Shown: one piece after another, positions 25,757 to 34,722 of the stretch
Numbering within the stretch: the first letter of the stretch is position 1
Layout of the letters: every line of letters begins with the position of its first letter
DNA from: Candidatus Onthenecus intestinigallinarum
Lineage (GTDB): Bacteria; Bacillota; Clostridia; Christensenellales; Aristaeellaceae
Assembly (NCBI GenBank): GCA_018713325.1
Contig: DVFJ01000028.1
Location: 1-64,000, forward strand
DNA: 64,000 nt
Direction of reading: 5' to 3'
The notes under the pieces: generated by a model
Databases searched by the model: none
The model's input: only the letters and a program-made list of their open reading frames with translations
What the model was told of the DNA's origin: nothing
Translations under genes and position numbers: made by a program

Positions 25757-25826
25757 GGCCCGATCACATATCAACACAGACATTCACACATATCCGTGAT
25801 TTCAGCTATGCTAGGAGGAAAACACC

Positions 25827-27659
25827 ATGGGAAAGATCATCGGCATTGACCTGGGTACTACGAACAGCTGCGTCGCCGTCATGGAGGGCGGCGAGGCGAC
25901 CGTCATCCCCAACGCGGAAGGCGCGCGCACCACGCCGTCCGTCGTCGCGTTTGCCAAGAACGGCGAGCGCCTGGTCGGTCAGGTGGCCAAGCGCCAGGCC
26001 GTCACCAACCCCGACCGCACCATCATCTCCATCAAGCGCGAGATGGGCACCAACTACAAGGTCTCCATCGACGGCAAGGAGTATACCCCGCAGGACATCT
26101 CCGCGATGATCCTGCAAAAGCTCAAGACCGACGCCGAGGCGTACCTGGGCGAGACGGTCACGCAGGCGGTCATCACCGTGCCGGCCTACTTCTCTGACAG
26201 CCAGCGTCAGGCCACCAAGGACGCGGGCCGCATCGCGGGCCTGGAGGTGCTGCGCATCATCAACGAGCCGACGGCCGCGTCGCTGGCCTACGGCCTGGAC
26301 AAGGAGGACAACCACAAGATCCTCGTCTATGACCTGGGCGGCGGCACGTTCGACGTGTCCATCCTGGAGATCGGCGACGGCGTGTTCGAAGTGCTCGCCA
26401 CCAACGGCAACACCCGCCTGGGCGGCGACGACTTCGACCAGCGCATCATCGACTACCTCGCCGCGGAGTTCAAGCGCGACAACGGCATCGACCTCAAGGC
26501 CGACCGCATGGCGCTGCAGCGCCTGAAGGAGGCCGCCGAGAAGGCGAAGATCGAGCTGTCGGGCGTGATGAGCACCAACATCAACCTGCCCTTCATCACC
26601 GCCGACGCCACCGGCCCCAAGCACCTGGACATGACGCTCACCCGCGCCAAGTTCGACGAGCTCACGCGCGACCTGGTCGACGCGACGATGCAGCCCGTGC
26701 AGCGCGCGCTCAGCGACGCGGGCCTGTCTGCCTCGCAGATCGACCGCGTCATCCTGGTCGGCGGATCCACGCGCATCCCGGCCGTGCAGGACGCCGTCAA
26801 GAAGATCACCGGCAAGGACCCCTACAAGAACATCAACCCGGATGAGTGCGTTGCGCTGGGCGCGGCCATTCAGGGCGGCGTGCTCGGCGGCGAGGTCAAG
26901 GACGTGCTGCTGCTGGACGTGACGCCGCTGTCCCTGGGCATCGAGACCATGGGCGGCGTGTTCACGCGCCTGATCGACCGCAACACCACCATCCCCACGA
27001 CCAAGAGCCAGATCTTCTCCACCGCCGCCGACGGCCAGACCAGCGTCGAGGTGCACGTGCTGCAGGGCGAGCGCGAGATGGCCGCGGGCAACAAGACGCT
27101 CGGCCGCTTCCAGCTGACCGGCATCGCGCCCGCGCCGCGCGGCGTGCCGCAGATTGAGGTCACGTTCAACATCGACCGCAACGGCATCGTCAACGTCAGC
27201 GCGAAGGACCTGGGCACGGGCAACGAGCAGAAGGTGACGATTACCGCCTCGACCAACCTGTCCGAGGAGGAGATCCAGCAGCGCGTCAAGGAAGCCGAGC
27301 AGTACGCGGCCGAGGACAAGAAGAAGAAGGAAGAGGTCGAGACGCTCAACCGCGCCGACAGCATGATCTTCGAGGTGGAGAAGCAGCTCAAGGACCTGGG
27401 CGACAAGCTCAGCGATGCGGACAAGGCGACCGTGCAGAGCGAGCTGGATGCGTTCAAGAAGGTCCGCGAGGGCGGCGATCCCGAGGCGATCAAGTCCGCG
27501 CAGGACGGCTTCACGCAGAAGGTCTACGAGATCTTCGGTAAGATCTATCAGCAGCAGCAGGCCCAGCAGGGCGGCGCGCAGCCCGGCCCGGACGCCGGCG
27601 CCCAGGGCGGACAGGACGCGCAGGACGGCCACGTCGACACCGACTACGACGTGCACTGA
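25827..27659 (+). CDS. dnaK: Molecular chaperone DnaK (Hsp70)
   Basis: This 610-residue Hsp70 begins [20 protein letters not shown]. The phosphate-binding motifs [19 protein letters not shown] and [13 protein letters not shown], the interdomain linker [13 protein letters not shown] and the substrate domain are all present. It lacks the ~24-residue insertion of Gram-negative DnaK in the N-terminal quadrant, as expected in Bacillota. The C-terminal tail is Gln/Gly/Asp-rich. RBS AGGAGG precedes ATG 25827. It lies in the CIRCE-controlled operon, with a GC-rich hairpin between it and dnaJ. Confidence 0.98.
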   Translation: MGKIIGIDLGTTNSCVAVMEGGEATVIPNAEGARTTPSVVAFAKNGERLVGQVAKRQAVTNPDRTIISIKREMGTNYKVSIDGKEYTPQDISAMILQKLKTDAEAYLGETVTQAVITVPAYFSDSQRQATKDAGRIAGLEVLRIINEPTAASLAYGLDKEDNHKILVYDLGGGTFDVSILEIGDGVFEVLATNGNTRLGGDDFDQRIIDYLAAEFKRDNGIDLKADRMALQRLKEAAEKAKIELSGVMSTNINLPFITADATGPKHLDMTLTRAKFDELTRDLVDATMQPVQRALSDAGLSASQIDRVILVGGSTRIPAVQDAVKKITGKDPYKNINPDECVALGAAIQGGVLGGEVKDVLLLDVTPLSLGIETMGGVFTRLIDRNTTIPTTKSQIFSTAADGQTSVEVHVLQGEREMAAGNKTLGRFQLTGIAPAPRGVPQIEVTFNIDRNGIVNVSAKDLGTGNEQKVTITASTNLSEEEIQQRVKEAEQYAAEDKKKKEEVETLNRADSMIFEVEKQLKDLGDKLSDADKATVQSELDAFKKVREGGDPEAIKSAQDGFTQKVYEIFGKIYQQQQAQQGGAQPGPDAGAQGGQDAQDGHVDTDYDVH

Positions 27660-27686
27660 GCGCGCATAGCTGAAAAAATGCCATCG

Positions 27687-27712
27687 GCCGCCGCCATGCG
27701 AATGGCGGCGGC
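27687..27712 (+). other. GC-rich hairpin between dnaK and dnaJ
   Basis: A perfect 11-base-pair stem GCCGCCGCCAT/ATGGCGGCGGC is closed by a GCGA (GNRA-type) tetraloop. There is no U-tract, so it is unlikely to be a terminator. It may stabilise the dnaK 3' end or mark an mRNA processing point. Confidence 0.65.
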
Positions 27713-27759
27713 AAATGGCGTGTAACACGCGCATCCTTTAGGATCGGACGGTGAGAACT

Positions 27760-28896
27760 GTGGCAACAAAGCGAGACTATTACGAGGTGCTGGGCGTCTC
27801 CAAGACGGCGACGGACGACGAGATCAAGAAGGCGTACCGCAAGCTGGCCAAGGAGAACCACCCCGACCTGCACCCGGACGACAAGGGCGCGGAGGCGCGC
27901 TTCAAGGAGATCAACGAGGCCTACGAGGTCCTCTCCAACAGCGATAAGCGCGCGCGCTACGACCAGTTCGGCCACGACGGCCCGAACATGGGCGGCGGCG
28001 CCGGGTATGGCGACTTCGGCGGGTTTGGCGGCCAGGGCTTCGACAGCATATTCGACTTCTTCTTCAACGGCGCGGAGGGCGCGTCCCAGCGCCGGCGCAA
28101 CGGGCCCGAGCGTGGGCAGGACCTGCGCTACGACCTGACGCTGACGTTCGAGGAGGCGGCCTTCGGCTGCAAGAAGGAGTTCAAATTCCAGCGCAACGAA
28201 AACTGTGAGGCCTGCGGCGGCACGGGCGCGCGCGCGGGCACGCAGCCCAAGACCTGCCCCACCTGCGGCGGCACGGGCCAGATGCGGGTGACCACGCAGT
28301 CGCTGTTCGGCCAGGTGGTCAACATGCGCCCCTGCACCGCCTGCGGCGGCACGGGCAAGATCATCACGGACAAGTGCCCCAAGTGCGCGGGCCAGGGCCG
28401 CGTGCGCGTGATGCGCACGGCGACGATCAAGATCCCGGCGGGCATCGACAACGGACAGGTGCTGCCCATGAACGGGCAGGGCGAGCCGGGGCTGCGCGGC
28501 GGCCCGGCGGGCGACCTGTACGTCTACATCTCCGTCAAGCCCCACAAGCTGTTCAAGCGCGATCACTACGACCTGCACTGCGAGATCCCCATCTCGTTTA
28601 CGCAGGCGGCGCTGGGCGGCGAGATCGACGTGCCCACGCTCGAGGGCACGGTCAAGTATACCATCCCCGAGGGCACGCAGAACGATACGGTGCTGCGCAT
28701 CCGCGGCCAGGGCATTCAGCAGCTGCGCGGCAGCGGCAAGGGCGACCTGTACATCAAGGTGCGCGTCGAGGTGCCCAAGCGCCTGAGCGAAAGGCAGAAG
28801 GACCTGCTGCGCCAGTTCGAGGATTCGCTCACCGGGCGCGAGTATGAGGGGCGCAAGTCGTTCTTCGACCGCGTGCGCGACAGCTTTAACAAGTAG
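27760..28896 (+). CDS. dnaJ: Molecular chaperone DnaJ (Hsp40)
   Basis: DnaJ stimulates DnaK ATPase activity and delivers substrates. The J domain (RDYYEVLGVSKTATDDEIKK) includes the HPD motif (ENHPDLHPDD) and is followed by a Gly/Phe-rich linker. Four zinc-binding repeats follow: CEACGGTG, CPTCGGTG, CTACGGTG and CPKCAGQG. The C-terminal substrate domain contains GDLYVYISVKPHKLFKRD. GTG 27760 gives the canonical N-terminus MATKRDYYEVLG (378 residues); the in-frame GTG at 27751 adds three residues and cannot be excluded. Confidence 0.97.
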   Translation: MATKRDYYEVLGVSKTATDDEIKKAYRKLAKENHPDLHPDDKGAEARFKEINEAYEVLSNSDKRARYDQFGHDGPNMGGGAGYGDFGGFGGQGFDSIFDFFFNGAEGASQRRRNGPERGQDLRYDLTLTFEEAAFGCKKEFKFQRNENCEACGGTGARAGTQPKTCPTCGGTGQMRVTTQSLFGQVVNMRPCTACGGTGKIITDKCPKCAGQGRVRVMRTATIKIPAGIDNGQVLPMNGQGEPGLRGGPAGDLYVYISVKPHKLFKRDHYDLHCEIPISFTQAALGGEIDVPTLEGTVKYTIPEGTQNDTVLRIRGQGIQQLRGSGKGDLYIKVRVEVPKRLSERQKDLLRQFEDSLTGREYEGRKSFFDRVRDSFNK

Positions 28897-28953
28897 ACCG
28901 GCGATCGCTGGAGGGGAAGCCCTTCGGCGTTTCGTCATGTTCGGAGGGATCGC

Positions 28954-29898
28954 ATGAATTGGATTGAGGCGGCCGTCCATACGACGACGGCAGGGGCGGA
29001 CATCGTGTCCGAGCTGCTCATGAACGCAGGCGCCACGGGCACGAGCATCGAAGACCGCACAGACGTGCTCAACGCGCAAAAGCCCGAGGGCATGTGGGAC
29101 ATGCTCGACGAGCACATCCTGGACGCCATGCCCGAGGACGTGCTCGTCAAGGCCTACTTTGAGGAGGGCGCCTCCACGCCGGAGACGCTGGCCTTCGTGC
29201 GCGCGCGCCTGTCGGAGCTTTCGCACATGGACCTGGGCTTTGACCTGGGCTCGCTCGAATTCACGCGCGAGACCGTGCACGAGCAGGACTGGGCCGAGAA
29301 CTGGAAGCGCTACTACAAGCCCTTCCGCGCGGGCGAGCGCATCGTCGTCAAGCCCTCGTGGGAGCCGTACGAGCCCTTCCCGGAGGATCTGGTCATTGAG
29401 ATGGATCCGGGTATGGCCTTCGGCACCGGCACGCACGAGACAACCTACATGTGCCTGCAGATGCTCGAGCGCTACGTGCGCCCGGGCAGCGCCTGCATCG
29501 ACGTGGGAACCGGCACGGGCATCCTGGCCATCGCCGCGGCCAAGCTGGGTGCGCAGGACGTGCTGGCCATCGACCTGGACGAGCAGGCCGTCGCCGTCGC
29601 GAAGGAGAACATCCAGAAGAACGGCATGGAGCAGGTCGTGCACGCGCAGGCGGGCGATCTGCTCAAGGACTCGATCGGCAAGGCGGATGTGATCGTGGCC
29701 AACATCATCGCCGATGTCATCTGCGCGCTGTGCGGCCCGGCCAAGGCGCACATCTGCCCCGGCGGCGCGTTCATCTGCTCGGGCATCATCCGCGAGCGCG
29801 AGGAGGACGTCCTGCGCGCGCTGCGCCAGGCGGGCTACGCGGTGGACTGCCGCATCGCGCGCGGCGAGTGGGTCTGCCTGTCGGCCAAGCCGCTGTGA
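28954..29898 (+). CDS. prmA: Ribosomal protein L11 methyltransferase
   Basis: This 314-residue SAM-dependent enzyme trimethylates ribosomal protein L11. An N-terminal substrate domain precedes the Rossmann core, where DVGTGTGILAIAAAKLGAQD is motif I, VLAIDLDEQAV is motif II and DVIVANIIADVI is the catalytic NxxA-type motif. WKRYYKPFRAGERIVVKPSW is a PrmA hallmark, and GMAFGTGTHETTYMC precedes motif I. It follows dnaJ in the classic dnaK-dnaJ-prmA-rsmE order of Bacillota. RBS GGAGGGATC precedes ATG 28954. Confidence 0.96.
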   Translation: MNWIEAAVHTTTAGADIVSELLMNAGATGTSIEDRTDVLNAQKPEGMWDMLDEHILDAMPEDVLVKAYFEEGASTPETLAFVRARLSELSHMDLGFDLGSLEFTRETVHEQDWAENWKRYYKPFRAGERIVVKPSWEPYEPFPEDLVIEMDPGMAFGTGTHETTYMCLQMLERYVRPGSACIDVGTGTGILAIAAAKLGAQDVLAIDLDEQAVAVAKENIQKNGMEQVVHAQAGDLLKDSIGKADVIVANIIADVICALCGPAKAHICPGGAFICSGIIREREEDVLRALRQAGYAVDCRIARGEWVCLSAKPL

Positions 29899-29908
29899 GG
29901 AGAGGAAC

Positions 29909-30642
29909 ATGCACCGCTTTTTTGTAAACGATGCAGGCGTGCAGGGAATGCGCGCACGCCTGGATCCCGAGGAGGCACGTCACGCCGCGCGCGTGCTGCG
30001 CCTGGCCCCGGGCGAGGAGGTCGAGCTGCTGGACGGGCTGCGCCGCTATCGCGCGCGCCTGACGGCGGTCGCACCGGACGGCGCGGAGGCCGACGTGCTG
30101 GAAGCGCTGCCCGACAACGAGCCGGACGTGCGCGTGACGCTCTATCAGGGCCTGCCCAAGGCGGAGAAGATGGAGTGGATCGTGCAGAAGTGCACGGAGC
30201 TGGGCGTGCACGCCATTCAGCCCGTGCTGATGGAGCGCTGCGTCGCCCGGGCGAGGGCAAGGACGGCGCGCGCAAGGCGGAGCGCTGGCAGCGCATCGCG
30301 CGCGAGGCGGTCAAGCAGTGCGGCCGCGCGCACGTGCCGCAGGTGGCGCCGCCCAGGCCGCTGGCCGCGCTGTGCGGCGCGCTTGCGGCGGATTACGACC
30401 TCGTGCTCGTCCCGTGGGAGGAGGCGCATGCGCAGGGATTGCGCACGCTCGTGCCCGGCCGGGACGCGCGGCGCATCGCGATCGTCGTGGGGCCCGAGGG
30501 CGGCATGGCGGCCGGAGAGGTCGAGCGCCTGACCGGCCTGGGCGCGCAGGCCGTCACGCTCGGCCCGCGCATCCTGCGCACCGAGACGGCGGGCATGGCG
30601 GCGCTGACGATGGCGCTGTGCCTCGCCGGGCAGATGGAGTGA
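29909..30642 (+). pseudogene. rsmE: 16S rRNA m3U1498 methyltransferase RsmE, interrupted by a one-base frameshift
   Basis: The N-terminal half (MHRFFVNDAGVQGMRARLDP through LPKAEKMEWIVQKCTELGVH and VLMERCVA) is in one frame. The rest (PGEGKDGARKAERWQRIARE, then RRIAIVVGPEGGMAAGEVER and ILRTETAGMAAL) is in the -1-shifted frame, ending at 30642. Both halves match RsmE, which methylates U1498 of 16S rRNA, and together reach a normal length of about 244 residues. The switch falls at the CCC run 30246-30248, where one lost C would explain it. Everything else (RBS, SPOUT motifs, spacing to mtaB) is intact, so a sequencing or assembly error, a recent mutation or programmed slippage are all possible. 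Confidence 0.85.
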
Positions 30643-30646
30643 ACGC

Positions 30647-31936
30647 ATGAAGAAGGCTGCTTTTCATACCCTGGGCTGCAAGGTCAACCAATACGATACC
30701 CAGGCCATGCTCGAGTGCTTCCAGCGGGCCGGATATGAGGTCGTCCCCTTTTCCGAGCCGGCGGACGTGTACGTGATCAACACCTGCACCGTCACCGGCA
30801 CCGGGGACAGGAAGTCCATGCAGGCGATCCGCCGGTGCGCGCGGGAGCATCCGCAGGCGCACATCGTCGTCACCGGCTGCCTGGCCCAGCGCGCGGCGCA
30901 GAGCCTGCGCCTGCCGGGCGTGCGGCTCATCCTGGGCACGCAGCGGCGCGGCGAGGTCGTCGAGCTACTGCACGAGGCGGAGGCCTCCGGCGGGACGCTC
31001 GTGGCCGTGGAGGGCCTGTCGCACGCGCCCTTTGAGCGCCTCCTCGTGCGCGCGCACGAGGGGCACACGCGCGCGACGATGAAGATTCAGGAGGGCTGCG
31101 ACCGCTACTGCGCCTACTGCATCATCCCGTATGTGCGCGGGCCGATCCGCTCGCGGCCGTTGCAGGAGATCCGCGAGGAGGCGGCGAATCTATGCGCAGC
31201 GGGCTTTCGCGAGCTGGTGCTGACCGGCATCCACCTGACCAGCTACGGGCGCGACCTGCGCGACGGCACGACGCTCGTCGACGCCATCCGCGCGGCGCAC
31301 GACGCCGGGGACGCGGCGCGCATCCGCCTGGGCTCGCTCGAGCCCGTGATCGTGACCGAGCCGTTCGTGCGGGCGCTGCAGGGCCTGCCCAAGGTCTGCC
31401 CGCAGTTTCATCTGGCGCTGCAGAGCGGCAGCGACGCGGTGCTTGCGCGCATGCGCAGGCGCTACACGACGGCGCAGTTCCTGGAGGCCTGCCGCCTGCT
31501 GCGCGCGGCGTTTCCGGGCTGCGCGCTGACGACGGACGTGATGACGGGCTTTCCGGGCGAGACGGAGCAAAATTTTGAAGAGACGATGCGGACCGTGCGC
31601 GAGGCCGGATTCTCACGCATCCACGTGTTCCCGTACTCCGAGCGCGAGGGCACGCCCGCCGCGCAGATGGACGGCAGCGTGCCGCGCGCGGTGCGCGAGG
31701 AGCGCGCCCGCCGGCTGATTGCGCTGGGCAAGGAGCTGTCCCTGGCCTATCTGGCGGGGCTTGTGGGCACGCGCCAGCGCGTGCTGCTGGAGGAGCGGGA
31801 CGAACAGGGCCGCTTGACCGGCTATACGCCCACATACGTGCACGTGCGCGCCGCGGGTGTGGGCGAGCCGGGCGAGGTGCGCGACGTGCTGATCGAGGGC
31901 GTATGCGGCGACGGGTTGACCGGCCGCATCGAATGA
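30647..31936 (+). CDS. mtaB: tRNA t6A37 methylthiotransferase MtaB
   Basis: This 429-residue radical SAM methylthiotransferase converts t6A37 to ms2t6A37 in tRNAs reading ANN codons. The N-terminal UPF0004 domain starts KKAAFHTLGCKVNQYDTQAM, whose Cys residues (with those in INTCTVTGTGDRK and VVTGCLAQR) bind one cluster. The radical SAM motif is IQEGCDRYCAYCIIPYVRG. A C-terminal TRAM-type segment follows, ending in GDGLTGRIE. The LGCKVNQYD start fits MtaB rather than MiaB or RimO. It starts 4 bases after rsmE. Confidence 0.94.
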   Translation: MKKAAFHTLGCKVNQYDTQAMLECFQRAGYEVVPFSEPADVYVINTCTVTGTGDRKSMQAIRRCAREHPQAHIVVTGCLAQRAAQSLRLPGVRLILGTQRRGEVVELLHEAEASGGTLVAVEGLSHAPFERLLVRAHEGHTRATMKIQEGCDRYCAYCIIPYVRGPIRSRPLQEIREEAANLCAAGFRELVLTGIHLTSYGRDLRDGTTLVDAIRAAHDAGDAARIRLGSLEPVIVTEPFVRALQGLPKVCPQFHLALQSGSDAVLARMRRRYTTAQFLEACRLLRAAFPGCALTTDVMTGFPGETEQNFEETMRTVREAGFSRIHVFPYSEREGTPAAQMDGSVPRAVREERARRLIALGKELSLAYLAGLVGTRQRVLLEERDEQGRLTGYTPTYVHVRAAGVGEPGEVRDVLIEGVCGDGLTGRIE

Positions 31937-31976
31937 ACGACACGGCGCAGGACGCCGCAGAAGAGGAGCGTTGACG

Positions 31977-32321
31977 ATGGAAGACTGTCTGTTTTGCAAG
32001 ATCGCCGCGGGCGAGATCCCCTCGAAGAAGGCCTATGAGGACGACGAGGTGCTCGCCTTTTACGACATCGCGCCGCAGGCGCCCGTGCACGTGCTGGTCA
32101 TTCCCAAGAAGCACGTGAGCGACGTGTACGCGGCGCGCGGGGAGAGCGACGCGTTCCTGGCGGGGCTACTGCGCACCGCGGCGAAGGTCGCCGGCGAGCT
32201 GGGCCTGGCCGAGAGCGGATTCCGCCTGGTGAGCAACTGCGGCGCGGATGCGCGCCAGAGTGTGCCGCACCTGCACGTGCACATCCTGGGCGGCAAGCAG
32301 CTGGGCGACCGGATGGACTGA
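31977..32321 (+). CDS. HIT-family hydrolase (HinT-like)
   Basis: This 114-residue histidine-triad protein begins MEDCLFCKIAAGEIPSKKAY. The triad QSVPHLHVHILGG near the C-terminus supplies the catalytic His. HinT-type enzymes hydrolyse purine nucleoside phosphoramidates. ATG 31977 follows AGAGGAG; the in-frame TTG 31971 is less likely. It sits in the housekeeping run after mtaB, a common arrangement in clostridia. Confidence 0.93.
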   Translation: MEDCLFCKIAAGEIPSKKAYEDDEVLAFYDIAPQAPVHVLVIPKKHVSDVYAARGESDAFLAGLLRTAAKVAGELGLAESGFRLVSNCGADARQSVPHLHVHILGGKQLGDRMD

Positions 32322-32348
32322 CCGGCAGCCCTCAAAGGAGGCGTCGCG

Positions 32349-33224
32349 GTGATCTATCTGGATTCCATCACGTTCCCCGACGCGGACGAGGAATGGATGT
32401 TCCGCCTGAACGTCAAGCGCACGTGCTACAACACGATGTATCCCTTCGGCGTGCTCACGGCGGCGGGACTGCAGCGGCTGGACTTTGAGCCGATCACCAT
32501 CCTGTACGGCGGCAACGGATCGGGCAAGACAACCGCGCTCAATGTGATCGCCGAAAAGCTGGGCCTCTCGCGCGAGACGCCGTTCAACCGCTCCAGCTTC
32601 TTCGACGACTACGTGCGCCGCTGCCGCGTGTCGGTCGAAAGGACGGCGCCGGCGGGCAGCCGCATCGTCACCAGCGACGACGTGTTCGACTACATGCTCG
32701 GCGTGCGCTGCCTCAACGATGGCATCGACCGGCGGCGCGAGGAGCTCTTCATCGAGCACACCCATGCGCGCCACTCGCAGGTGCGCGTGCGTTCGCTGGA
32801 CGACTACGACGCGCTCAAGAAGCAGAACAGCGCGCGCAGGCATACGCAGTCCGCGTTCGTGCGCGAGCAGTTGATGGAGAACGTGCGCGAGCAGTCCAAC
32901 GGCGAGAGCGCCGCGTTCTTCTTCCGCCAGCGCGTCGACGCCGACGCGCTCTACCTGCTCGACGAGCCGGAGAACAGCCTCTCGCCCGCGCGGCAGGTGG
33001 AGCTTGCGCAGTACCTGGAGGAGGGCGCGCGCTATGCGGGCTGCCAGCTGATCGTCTCGACCCACTCGCCGTTCCTGCTGTCGATGCGCGGGGCCAAGGT
33101 CTACGATCTGGACGCGCGCCCGGCGACGGTCCGCCCCTGGACGCAGCTGGAGGGCGTGCGCGCCTACTACGATTTTTTCGCGCGCCATCGCGCGGAATTT
33201 GAGGCGGAGCGCGGGCCGGACTGA
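32349..33224 (+). CDS. AAA/ABC-type predicted ATPase
   Basis: This 291-residue P-loop ATPase resembles the conserved predicted-ATPase group COG3910. Walker A is [20 protein letters not shown], Walker [16 protein letters not shown], and the H-loop region [13 protein letters not shown]. The ABC signature region lies near [11 protein letters not shown]. Such single-domain ABC/SMC-like ATPases of unknown role occur widely in gut Firmicutes. Start GTG 32349 follows AAAGGAGGCG. It is wedged between hinT and rpsU, probably by insertion into a conserved operon. No partner gene is adjacent. Confidence 0.8.
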   Translation: MIYLDSITFPDADEEWMFRLNVKRTCYNTMYPFGVLTAAGLQRLDFEPITILYGGNGSGKTTALNVIAEKLGLSRETPFNRSSFFDDYVRRCRVSVERTAPAGSRIVTSDDVFDYMLGVRCLNDGIDRRREELFIEHTHARHSQVRVRSLDDYDALKKQNSARRHTQSAFVREQLMENVREQSNGESAAFFFRQRVDADALYLLDEPENSLSPARQVELAQYLEEGARYAGCQLIVSTHSPFLLSMRGAKVYDLDARPATVRPWTQLEGVRAYYDFFARHRAEFEAERGPD

Positions 33225-33264
33225 CCCGTCGCAAACCCGTGCGCAAAAGAATTCGGATTTGTGG

Positions 33265-33293
33265 TTGACGAATACCCGCGGGTGCGGTATAAT
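33265..33293 (+). promoter_or_regulatory. Promoter of rpsU
   Basis: TTGACG (33265-33270), a 17-base spacer and consensus TATAAT (33288-33293), giving a leader of about 70 bases. Confidence 0.8.
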
Positions 33294-33369
33294 AAAGTGC
33301 ACGGTTACCATCCGTTCCTGTCGTATCGGATGTGTTCGTCGAGATGAGCGGAGGGGAGGGATAACTACC

Positions 33370-33543
33370 ATGTCTGAGATCCGTGTTCGGGAAAATGAGT
33401 CCCTGGAAAGCGCTCTGAGAAGATTCAAGCGTTCCTGCGCGCGCTCCGGCGTCATCGCAGAGGTTCGTAAGCGCGAGCACTACGAGAAGCCCAGCGTCAA
33501 GCGCAAGAAGAAGGCTGAAGCGGCCCGCAAGCGCAAGTACTGA
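33370..33543 (+). CDS. rpsU: 30S ribosomal protein S21
   Basis: This 57-residue basic protein, [20 protein letters not shown], with a [14 protein letters not shown] tail, is a standard S21. It binds the 30S platform near the anti-Shine-Dalgarno region. A longer frame from 33199 has no ribosome-binding site in place; GGAGGGAGGG lies at the right distance before ATG 33370. It has its own promoter and terminator. Confidence 0.97.
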   Translation: MSEIRVRENESLESALRRFKRSCARSGVIAEVRKREHYEKPSVKRKKKAEAARKRKY

Positions 33544-33554
33544 TTGCTACATCC

Positions 33555-33585
33555 AAGACTCCATCGGCTTCGATGGGGTCTTTTG
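33555..33585 (+). terminator. Intrinsic terminator after rpsU
   Basis: Arms AGACTCCATCG/CGATGGGGTCT with a short loop are followed by TTT. Confidence 0.85.
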
Positions 33586-33621
33586 CTGTCCAAAGAAGAA
33601 ATGCCGCAGGAGGTCCGATCC

Positions 33622-34632
33622 ATGCGCTATGCCTTTTTGCTCTACCCCCACGCCAACGCCCGCTACCGCGCCTCGCTGCTGACGCTCGCCCGCGCGGAGC
33701 TGTCCATGATGCTCGCGGCCATGGGCCGCGCGTGCGCCGTCGAGGCGCGGGAGATCGCCGGCGCGCCGTTCCTGTGCTTTGAGGCGGAGGCGTTCCGGGA
33801 GCGCGAATGGGCGCTGCTGAGCCGCCAGGGCGGCGTCTACCTGCTGTGCCGCATGGAGGGCGACGCGTTCGTGCCCATGCCGCGCGCCGGCGCGGCCTAT
33901 GTGGGCGAGGACATGGCCGCGCTGCTCAAGTACAAGGGCAAGACGAACGAGATGTTCACCGACACGCTGCTTAGCATGGCGCTCGCCTCCAGCGCGTTCG
34001 CGCTCAAGGGCGACGCCAAGCTCGCCTTCTGCGATCCCATGTGCGGCAAGGGCACGGCCCTCTACCTCGCGCTGCGCCGCGGCTGGAACGCCGCGGGCGT
34101 GGATGCGGACCGGCACGCGATCAAGGAGGCCGACGACTTCACGGGCCGCTACCTGGCCTTTCATCACCTCAAGCACAAGCGCGGCGAGGGCTCGCTGACC
34201 GTGCGCGGCCAGGCCGGCGGGCGCGAGACGAAGTACGTCTTCGCCGACACGCCCGAACACTACCGCGACGGCGACACGCGCACGCTGCGCCTCATCCAGG
34301 GCGACACGCGCGATCTGGACGTGCTGCTGCGCCCCGGCAGCGTGCAGATCATGGCCGTCGACCTGCCATACGGCGTGCAGCACGGGCCGGCGGATCACCG
34401 GGGCGGCATCCTGCCGCTGCTGGAGAGGGCCGCGCCCGCGTGGCATGCGGCGCTCGCGTCCGGCGGCGCGCTGGCGGCGTCGTTCAACACCTACGTGACG
34501 CGGCGTGCGCAGGTGATCCGCGCGCTGGAGGCCGCAGGCTTTGACGTGCTGCGCGGCGAGGCGTACGACGGCCTGGAGCACTGGGTCGAGCAGGCGGTCA
34601 ACCGCGACGTGATCGTGGCCAGGCGTTCCTGA
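33622..34632 (+). CDS. SAM-dependent methyltransferase, TRM11/THUMP-type RNA methylase-like
   Basis: This 336-residue protein has a C-terminal methyltransferase domain with motif I AFCDPMCGKGTALYLALRRG and acidic motif II AAGVDADRHAI. The catalytic motif IMAVDLPYGVQHG is an (N/D)PPY-like signature of N-methyltransferases such as the tRNA guanosine N2-methylases of the TRM11/TrmG10 group. The N-terminal part (YAFLLYPHANARYRASLLTL) has no THUMP domain that I can identify. RNA guanosine methylation is an inference. ATG 33622 with GCAGGAGG is preferred over ATG 33601, which contains the ribosome-binding site. Confidence 0.75.
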   Translation: MRYAFLLYPHANARYRASLLTLARAELSMMLAAMGRACAVEAREIAGAPFLCFEAEAFREREWALLSRQGGVYLLCRMEGDAFVPMPRAGAAYVGEDMAALLKYKGKTNEMFTDTLLSMALASSAFALKGDAKLAFCDPMCGKGTALYLALRRGWNAAGVDADRHAIKEADDFTGRYLAFHHLKHKRGEGSLTVRGQAGGRETKYVFADTPEHYRDGDTRTLRLIQGDTRDLDVLLRPGSVQIMAVDLPYGVQHGPADHRGGILPLLERAAPAWHAALASGGALAASFNTYVTRRAQVIRALEAAGFDVLRGEAYDGLEHWVEQAVNRDVIVARRS

Positions 34633-34722
34633 ACGCATATTTCAGCTCCTTTCGGCATACAATGAGGGTGACATGTTCCATCCACGTCACATCTTTGCGC
34701 CCCGAGAGGAGCTGAACTCATT

